Source: Nemertoderma westbladi (Eukaryota > Xenacoelomorpha > Nemertodermatida > Nemertodermatidae). From it: a DNA stretch of 57,595 bases. The stretch's first letter is position 1, and each line of letters opens with the position of its first letter. Below the pieces are notes generated by a model, which was not told the origin of the DNA, did not search any database, and saw nothing but the letters and a program-made list of their open reading frames with translations. The stretch covers positions 1-57,595 of the forward strand of contig JAUCBJ010008786.1 in assembly GCA_032718475.1 (NCBI GenBank), given 5' to 3'. Both the position numbers and the translations under genes were made by a program. Shown in pieces: positions 51,318-57,595 of the stretch.

Positions 51318-53270
51318 AAGTATATCGTGGTAGAGTAGAGTAGACACGACGAGACACCGCCTACCGATACAGTAAGTATATCGTGGTAGAGTAGAGTAGA
51401 CACGACGAGACACCGCCTACCGATACAGTAAGTATATCGTGGTAGAGTAGAGTAGACACGACGAGACACCGCCTACCGATACAGTAAGTATATCGTGGTA
51501 GAGTAGACACGGCGAGACACCGCCTACCGATACAGTAAGTATATCGTGGTAGAGTAGAGTAGACACGACGGGACACCGCCTACCGATACGGTAAGTATAT
51601 CGTGGTAGAGTAGACACGACGGGACACCGCCTACCGATACAGTAAGTATATCGTGGTAGAGTAGAGTAGACACGACGAGACACCGCCTACCGATACAGTA
51701 AGTATATCGTGGTAGAGTAGAGTAGACACGACGAGACACCGCCTACCGATACAGTAAGTATATCGTGGTAGAGTAGAGTAGACACGACGAGACACCGCCT
51801 ACCGATACAGTAAGTATATCGTGGTAGAGTAGAGTAGACACGACGGGACACCGCCTACCGATACAGTAAGTATATCGAGGTAGAGTAGAGTAGACACGAC
51901 GAGACACCGCCTACCGATACAGTAAGTATATCGTGGTAGAGTAGAGTAGACACGACGAGACACCGCCTACCGATACAGTAAGTATATCGTGGTAGAGTAG
52001 AGTAGACACGACGAGACACCGCCTACCGATACAGTAAGTATATCGTGGTAGAGTAGAGTAGACACGATGGGACACCGCCTACCGATACAGTAAGTATATC
52101 GTGGTAGAGTAGAGTAGACACGACGAGACACCGCCTACCGATACAGTAAGTATATCGAGGTAGAGTAGACACGACGGGACACCGCCTACCGATACAGTAA
52201 GTATATCGTGGTAGAGTAGAGTAGTCACGACGAGACACCGCCTACCGATACAGTAAGTATATCGAGGTAGAGTAGACACGACGGGACACCGCCTACCGAT
52301 ACAGTAAGTATATCGTGGTAGAGTAGAGTAGACACGACGAGACACCGCCTACCGATACAGTAAGTATATCGTGGTAGAGTAGAGTAGACACGACGAGACA
52401 CCGCCTACCGATACAGTAAGTATATCGTGGTAGAGTAGAGTAGACACGATGGGGCACCGCCTACCGATACAGTAAGTATATCGTGGTAGAGTAGAGTAGA
52501 CACGACGAGACACCGCCTACCGATACAGTAAGTATATCGTGGTAGAGTAGAGTAGACACGACGGGACACCGCCTACCGATACAGTAAGTATATCGTGGTA
52601 GAGTAGAGTAGACACGATGAGACACCGCCTACCGATACAGTAAGTATATCGTGGTAGAGTAGAGTAGACACGACGGGACACCGCCTACCGATACAGTAAG
52701 TATATCGTGGTAGAGTAGAGTAGACACGACGAGACACCGCCTACCGATACAGTAAGTATATCGTGGTAGAGTAGAGTAGACACGATGGGACACCGCCTAC
52801 CGATACAGTAAGTATATCGTGGTAGAGTAGAGTAGACACGACGGGACACCGCCTACCGATACAGTAAGTATATCGTGGTAGAGTAGAGTAGACACGACGA
52901 GACACCGCCTACCGATACAGTAAGTATATCGTGGTAGAGTAGAGTAGACACGACGGGACACCGCCTACCGATACAGTAAGTATATCGTGGTAGAGTAGAG
53001 TAGACACGACGAGACACCGCCTACCGATACGGTAAGTATATCGTGGTGGAGTAGAGTAGACACGACGAGACACCGCCTACCGATACAGTAAGTATATCGT
53101 GGTAGAGTAGACACGACGAGACACCGCCTACCGATACAGTAAGTATATCGTGGTAGAGTAGAGTAGACACGACGGGACACCGCCTACCGATACAGTAAGT
53201 ATATCGTGGTAGAGTAGAGTAGACACGACGAGACACCGCCTACCGATACAGTAAGTATATCGTGGTAGAG
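51318..53270 (+). repeat. 51/56-bp donor minisatellite (right part, after the LINE)
   Basis: About 36 further units of the same repeat with GTAAGT in nearly every copy. The first 0.5 kb duplicates 41509-41995 from the left of the LINE. The array stops abruptly at GTGGTAGAG|TTTGTG (53270). Confidence 0.95.
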
Positions 53271-53334
53271 TTTGTGTTTAGTAGCTCGCAAGTAACGCTG
53301 TGGGGTGTCGTTAATCAAACCTGCGCCTTTTATA

Positions 53335-53345
53335 GTCAACGCAGT
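53335..53345. repeat. SINE target-site duplication, left
   Basis: GTCAACGCAGT, identical to 53575-53585. The two copies bound the SINE exactly. Confidence 0.85.
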
Positions 53346-53574
53346 TAGCAAGCAAACAGTCGGCCGAAGCCGGAGGCGACCCGAGGGCTCCTCTTTCGAT
53401 AGCTGTTACCCGAAGGTAGGGGTGGGCGCTACTCCTACCCCAAGATTTGCTCCCAGTTATTTAACTAGTACTAATTTTATCGACCCCAGTGGATGAAAGG
53501 CTGAGTGGACCCTGGCGGGGCTGAACCTACCGGTGCAACCAATAGATTGAAGGTCCTGCGCTCAACCAACCTTT
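53346..53574 (-). mobile_element. tRNA-derived SINE, 229 bp, minus strand
   Basis: On the minus strand the element starts at 53574 with a tRNA-like head: GGTTGGTTGAGCGCAGGACC (box A-like), then GGTTGCACCGGTAGG and the box B-like GGTTCAGCCCC at about 53517-53527. The core follows, with CCACTCAGCCTTTCATCCAC, GGGGTCGATAAAATTAGTAC and AGTTAAATAACTGGGAGC. This core type is widespread in marine-invertebrate SINEs (from memory). It ends without a poly(A). Exact 11-bp direct repeats flank it. It would be mobilised in trans by a LINE; its tail does not resemble the tail of the LINE in this window. Confidence 0.85.
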
Positions 53575-53585
53575 GTCAACGCAGT
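53575..53585. repeat. SINE target-site duplication, right
   Basis: GTCAACGCAGT, identical to 53335-53345. Confidence 0.85.
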
Positions 53586-53791
53586 ACTCGTCTCTATAAC
53601 TCCATTACAAGCCTCAGTTCGATCGTCCTGTATTGTCTAAAATATTTCTCCTAAACGTAGTGTCGACAATTTAAACCAACTATGTATTATTGAAACTCCC
53701 CGGGTAACTGCTGGTTGATACAAACCAATATACACACCCCCATACTATATATAGGCTACGATTACTTTTGATAAAATAATTTGATTTTTAG

Positions 53792-53992
53792 CTTGTTGGA
53801 AACTTTCTGGATATAACGGACTGGACGATGGGCGATTCCACTGATACGGCCTGGCAGGAGGTGCTGGTGAATGATCCCGAGGCGGCCTATAAGGTAACCA
53901 AAGAGGTTGAGGATCTATTGGTGGATTATTCTAGAACATTACCTTCGGTGTCTGGCAACGGAGATCCATTTACAAAGATCGGGAAAAACACG
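53792..53992 (+). CDS. Exon: GAIN domain subdomain A, second part, adhesion-GPCR gene
   Basis: An open stretch of 67 codons, phase 0, after the acceptor ATTTGATTTTTAG (ends 53791); the proposed donor is GTTAGC at 53993. It encodes LVGNFLDITDWTMGD, then TAWQEVLVNDPEAAYKVTK, then EVEDLLVDYSRTLPS. This fits the GAIN helical pattern of a leucine helix, a Trp-containing turn (W..V/L) and a second helix with V-E-LL-Y. It joins the exon ending at 13113 in frame. An internal AAG|GTAACC at 53894 could be used as an alternative donor (34 codons), but the coding character continues past it. No GPS motif (HL-C-x-W-...-T) or 7TM exon was recognised further right before the convergent FReD gene. Confidence 0.68.
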
Positions 53993-54062
53993 GTTAGCTG
54001 TTACTGATGTATTCATATTGTTACATTATATCAACTTAACAGCGTTCTGGTGAATTACTCGT

Positions 54063-54091
54063 AACGCTGCAAAGTACTACCTTGCAGCGTT
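54063..54091. other. Perfect 10-bp hairpin
   Basis: AACGCTGCAA and TTGCAGCGTT flank a 9-nt loop (AGTACTACC). Related GCGTT/AACGCTG words occur nearby at 54042 and 54109 and at 53293, so this may be part of a small foldback element. Confidence 0.6.
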
Positions 54092-54504
54092 GCGGCCTAT
54101 AGGACGGAACGCTGTAAAGTAATCAATGACATGGAAAAACAACTTCAATTACCGTATTCCAGAATGTATTATTTACATTTATATTAATGCACGCTTCTGT
54201 ATTCTATAAAGCAGCACGTTTTTGCATAATGCGTTCGTCCAGTTTGACGTGACGGGACTACATGACATCAAGCATGACATGACTCGAAGCAGTCATCATC
54301 AACATCACTGACTAGTTGATATTATCCCTTAGTAACCCCTTAAATAAGGTTTATAGTCCTAAAAATAAAATACTTATTATAAATAAAATCATAAATCACA
54401 AATAAATAACAATATATAACAGTATAGATAATTAATTAACATAACAAATAATGCCAAAAAATCGCAGTCGGCCGTATTTGCTTTTTACTCATTCGGCACT
54501 TCTA

Positions 54505-54645
54505 ACACATCCTAGACTATCCTATCTTATACTCTATCCTCCGATCATCAAGCAAAGCAATATCATATCATGTCCTACCCTATCCTTCTATCCTAAACTA
54601 TCCTATCCTAACCCTATCCTATATAACCCTATTCTAATCTAACTA
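54505..54645. repeat. Degenerate TATCC-type simple repeat
   Basis: Repeated CTATCCTATCC, CCTATCC and CTAACCC words on the plus strand, imperfectly spaced. Confidence 0.6.
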
Positions 54646-55373
54646 CTGTATATCCATGTCCTGCCCCTTCCTCTGAAATATCCATCCACCCTCCCTGGTG
54701 GGCAGCCTTTTTACTAGCAATGCTATTAGGCTGCCCTCCTTGCGACCTTAGCTCTAACCTACTCTCAACCTTAGATTTACCAGAGTCCTTGGGTATTCTG
54801 CTTGAGCAACTGGAGCCATACAAAGTCCTAATAAGACCTAAAATACCTAACAAGAAATGATTAACAACACCAGAAAAACTGAGTGAATACTAGAGGTCTC
54901 GCTTCGCGGACCTAAAAATAATTTATTTTACAAAAATAAAGTTTATTTATTTAAAGTGCCGACTTCGTATGGAGTTTGGAAGTGGTGTATTCGCAAATAG
55001 AGATACATTTCCTTTTAAACTGCTTGACGCTGATTGGTCCATGTTTCAGGGTGAATTACATTGCCAATGTTGATTGACCAATGAGCTGCTGGCAGCTTTG
55101 CTTGTTTCTCCCTTATTGGGTTAGTGGAAAGCCTGATTGTATGGAGTGTCACATTCTGATGTGCTGTGTATCACATAGAGTTGATCACATACAACGGACC
55201 TACCGGCCTCGAGTACCGTATGTTAGAGTGAAACAGGAGGGAAGTACAAATAAATAAATATTCAGCTCGAGTATTGCTGCATGGTGTTAATAATTAAATG
55301 AATTGAAGTTGAGCTGTTAATACAACTGTAATTATGGTTATGTTCAGAAATGGAAATAATTAGGAAGTACGTC

Positions 55374-55429
55374 ACCGGGGGTTGAACCAGCGCCTTAGCT
55401 AAGGTTCATTTATGCAACCGGACCCCGGT
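55374..55429 (-). other. tRNA-like foldback (56 nt)
   Basis: The ends ACCGGGG and CCCCGGT pair over 7 bp, like an acceptor stem. On the minus strand GGTTCAACCCC resembles box B. The central CCTTAGCTAAGG is a perfect 12-bp palindrome. It is too short for a functional tRNA, so it is more likely a decayed tRNA or SINE head. Confidence 0.3.
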
Positions 55430-56035
55430 CTACAACATCAAGTCAAGTTAATAAAGTTAAATCATTGCAACTATAATTTATTAATATATTGTAAATATTA
55501 ACCAAACATAAACCAATAACCAAACCATATAACATATACAGTAAACTGGTAACATATAGCAGTTGTGTTTAATGAATCTTTTAGAACTGTAGGCCAAGGT
55601 ACATAGTATCTCTTCTACAACTCATTGGGAATTCAAACTGCAAAATAAATAATAAAAACGTTAATGTAAATAATTTCATAGTAAATAAAACGATAACATA
55701 TTTATTCAGGAACTACAGTAATATTAATCAGGAACTTTTCACCCAAATATATTATATCGTATTGTTTATTTATTTTCCATATAGAAATGTTATACGAAAT
55801 ACTTTAAAGCAACCAAATAGCAGAATATTTCATGGAGATGGTGATGGAGGTCATTAGGAATTTAGTGAAATAAAATTAAATCTTTAATATTAAATTGTTC
55901 ACACATTGCGTTTCCTACCCGCGGTAAGTGGTTTTACTCGTAGAATAAAAATTAATTTTATAATTAAATATAAAAGTTAGTTTCCAACGCTACTCTATTG
56001 AAATTATTCAGTAATTATATATAATATTTACAGTT

Positions 56036-56689
56036 TTACTCAAGCCAAATCTTCATTTCAACTCGAGAAGCCGGATTCCTTCCAGTAAAATGTAACCAAT
56101 TAGGTCCACACGTTTCCCCCGTACCGTATTCTCCGTTCAAGTTACTGCTCGCCTTTCCGTTGTACCACCACGCCCCAGTACGTTGTACGGCGAGGTTGTA
56201 GTAGTCACTATCATTATCGCGGTCCATGGTAGAGAATGGCACACCGTTTTGCCTCCCCATTGCGTCACCAGCAGTACCATGGTAACCGGATATACGTAGG
56301 CGATAATTAGTTGCAGCTGATCCGACCTCGAATTTGTCGTATATCGCGTATTTGTGTACGTTTCTGTAATGCTTGGACTTCATCCATATACCGTCAAACC
56401 CATTGGGATCTTCATAACCCATTCCAGTGAACCACAAATCGACTCTCAACTTCACCACGATGTGACTCAGCTCGTGGATCTCCTCCAACCCCAACCAAAA
56501 ATTGGTATTCTTGTCGCCAAATCCATTAACGTATTCGTTCCAGTTACGGTAAAAGTCAACAGATCCATCAACTCTTTGTTGAATCTTTACCCCGGCCCAC
56601 ATCAACCTTTGCGGATAATGGGGATAGATAGATCTTTTGTTTAACATGCTTTGGGTGGTAGCCAGATCTACTTCTTCTTGGTCATTATC
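56036..56689 (-). CDS. Terminal exon of a fibrinogen-related domain (FReD) protein
   Basis: On the minus strand an acceptor (TATTGTTTTAG, just right of 56689) opens a phase-0 exon of 217 codons ending in TAA at 56036. It starts DNDQEEVDLATTQSM. The FReD landmarks follow in order: KIQQRVDGSVDFYRNW, GFGDKNTNFWLGLE, YRLRISGYHGTAGDA, STMDRDNDSD, GAWWYNGKASSNLNGEY, and a closing VEMKIWLE. The family is secreted and binds carbohydrate or acetyl groups, often in invertebrate immunity or development. The usual Cys pair of the C-terminal subdomain (NCA and WWYxxC) is absent: the sequence has NLA and WWYNGKA. The DxDND calcium-site residues are kept. The domain start (usually CD..) and the signal peptide must be on upstream exons right of this window. 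The intron just upstream contains a minisatellite. Confidence 0.88.
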   Translation of the reverse strand, partial: DNDQEEVDLATTQSMLNKRSIYPHYPQRLMWAGVKIQQRVDGSVDFYRNWNEYVNGFGDKNTNFWLGLEEIHELSHIVVKLRVDLWFTGMGYEDPNGFDGIWMKSKHYRNVHKYAIYDKFEVGSAATNYRLRISGYHGTAGDAMGRQNGVPFSTMDRDNDSDYYNLAVQRTGAWWYNGKASSNLNGEYGTGETCGPNWLHFTGRNPASRVEMKIWLE

Positions 56690-56796
56690 CTAAAACAATA
56701 ATTATTGTGTAACTTTAAATTATTTATCTATTTATTCGATAATACTTTAGCTTTCATCATTAGATAAAAATACGAAGCAATTTTGCATAGGTATAG
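56690..56796 (-). other. Intron segment between FReD exon and minisatellite
   Basis: AT-rich sequence containing the acceptor and pyrimidine tract (minus strand) of the FReD exon. Nothing else was recognised. Confidence 0.6.
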
Positions 56797-57595
56797 ACTT
56801 ACTCGCACATTTATTTAATAAGGTTGGTAGACTTACTCACACATTTATTTAATAAGGCTGGTAGGCTTACTCACACATTTATTTAATAAGGCTGGTAGGC
56901 TTACTCACACATTTATTTAACAAGGCTGGTAGGCTTACTCACACATTTATTTAATAAGGCTGGTAGGTAGGCTTACTCACACATTTATTTAATAAGGCTG
57001 GTAGGCTTACTCACACATTTATTTAATAAGGCTGGTAGGCTTACTCACACATTTATTTAACAAGGCTGGTAGGCTTACTCACACATTTATTTAATAAGGC
57101 TGGTAGGTAGGCTTACTCACACATTTATTTAACAAGGCTGGTAGGCTTACTCACACATTTATTTAATAAGGCTGGTAGGTAGGCTTACTCACACATTTAT
57201 TTAATAAGGCTGGTAGGCTTACTCACACATTTATTTAATAAGGCTGGTAGGCTTACTCACACATTTATTTAACAAGGCTGGTAGGCTTACTCACACATTT
57301 ATTTAATAAGGCTGGTAGGTAGGCTTACTCACACATTTATTTAATAAGGCTGGTAGGCTTACTCACACATTTATTTAATAAGGCTGGTAGGCTTACTCAC
57401 ACATTTATTTAACAAGGCTGGTAGGCTTACTCACACATTTATTTAATAAGGCTGGTAGGTAGGCTTACTCACACATTTATTTAATAAGGCTGGTAGGCTT
57501 ACTCACACATTTATTTAATAAGGCTGGTAGGCTTACTCACACATTTATTTAACAAGGCTGGTAGGCTTACTCACACATTTATTTAATAAGGCTGG
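56797..57595 (-). repeat. 34/38-bp minisatellite in the FReD intron, running off the window
   Basis: The plus-strand unit is CTTACTCACACATTTATTT followed by AATAAGGCTGGTAGG; the 38-bp form has one extra GTAG. Variants AACAAGG and GTAGGTAGG recur about every 140 bp (three 34-bp units plus one 38-bp unit), so a four-unit higher-order repeat is present. In the sense of the FReD gene each unit reads TTAAATAAATGTGTGAGTAAG, which contains AATAAA, TGTGTG and a donor-like GTGAGTAAG. The copy nearest the exon has GTGCGAGT and so lacks the donor match. Confidence 0.92.

Larger units (their letters stand above)
54001..56035. other. Non-coding region between the GPCR exon and the FReD gene
   Basis: AT-rich sequence. 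It contains a hairpin (54063-54091), a degenerate TATCC-rich run (54505-54645), a tRNA-like foldback (55374-55429), and an unrecognised 74-codon minus frame at 54629-54853 that I do not call as a gene. AATAAA motifs on the minus strand near 55764-55772 could serve as polyadenylation signals for the FReD gene. I recognise no further GPCR exon. Confidence 0.5.

Noticed and set aside
13000-53236. Dozens of 60-190-codon minus-strand frames reading MSRRVYSTLPRYTYCIGRRC
   Set aside because: All are the complement of the donor minisatellite unit, with start and stop set by the 51/56-bp alternation; they are not genes.
53894-53899. Alternative donor AAG|GTAACC inside the last GPCR exon
   Set aside because: It is a good match to a donor, but coding character and the GAIN helix pattern continue for another 33 codons, so the later donor was preferred; transcript data could reverse this.
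54629-54853. 74-codon minus-strand frame with GSSCSSRIPKDSGKSK
   Set aside because: No recognisable domain, no convincing splice sites and isolated; it could be a fragment of an unknown repeat.

Overview
The window is eukaryotic, almost certainly from a marine invertebrate animal. It has spliced exons in phase, AT-rich introns, an adhesion-GPCR gene, a fibrinogen-related (FReD) gene, a LINE, MITE-like and tRNA-derived SINE copies, and very large minisatellites. The species cannot be named from the sequence. The SINE core and the fossil retroelement tail fit molluscs, annelids, cnidarians or lancelets.

Layout. 1-971: non-coding, with a possible SINE relic. 972-8332: about 490 copies of a 15-bp minisatellite with higher-order blocks. 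8333-13113: three exons of a plus-strand gene, with two copies of one MITE-like element and a fossil retroelement tail between them. The exons encode the end of an Ig domain (9608-9858), a hormone-receptor (HormR) domain (11840-12080) and the first part of a GAIN domain (12913-13113). A fourth exon of the same gene, phase compatible and GAIN-like, lies at 53792-53992. The predicted gene is an Ig-HormR-GAIN adhesion GPCR; its GPS and 7TM exons would lie beyond the readable part.

The intron between the two GAIN exons is 40,678 bp. About 31 kb of it is a 51/56-bp minisatellite whose unit is a copy of the exon-intron junction itself: the last 35 nt of the exon, the GTAAGT 5' splice site, and about 10 further intronic nt. 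The intron therefore carries several hundred near-identical duplicates of its own splice donor (about 530 on the left and 36 on the right). This is the most unusual thing in the window. A second, unrelated 34/38-bp minisatellite at the right edge lies in the intron before the minus-strand FReD exon. In that gene's sense it also repeats a donor-like GTGAGTAAG, next to AATAAA and TGTGTG.

A roughly 9.2-kb LINE (42108-51317) is inserted in the donor array in the same orientation as the host gene. ORF1 has a 51/57-bp Ser/Thr-rich internal repeat, a Ulp1/C48-like protease domain, a coiled coil and an RRM-like segment. ORF2 has an APE-type endonuclease and a reverse transcriptase with catalytic motifs intact. 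ORF2 has no AUG upstream of its endonuclease and overlaps ORF1 in another frame. A 229-bp SINE with an exact 11-bp target duplication sits between the array and the fourth GPCR exon.

Limits: exon boundaries come from splice motifs and phase only. Array lengths and the near-identical multi-kilobase blocks may be affected by assembly. Most long open frames in the arrays are open only because the repeat unit lacks stops, and they were not called as genes.
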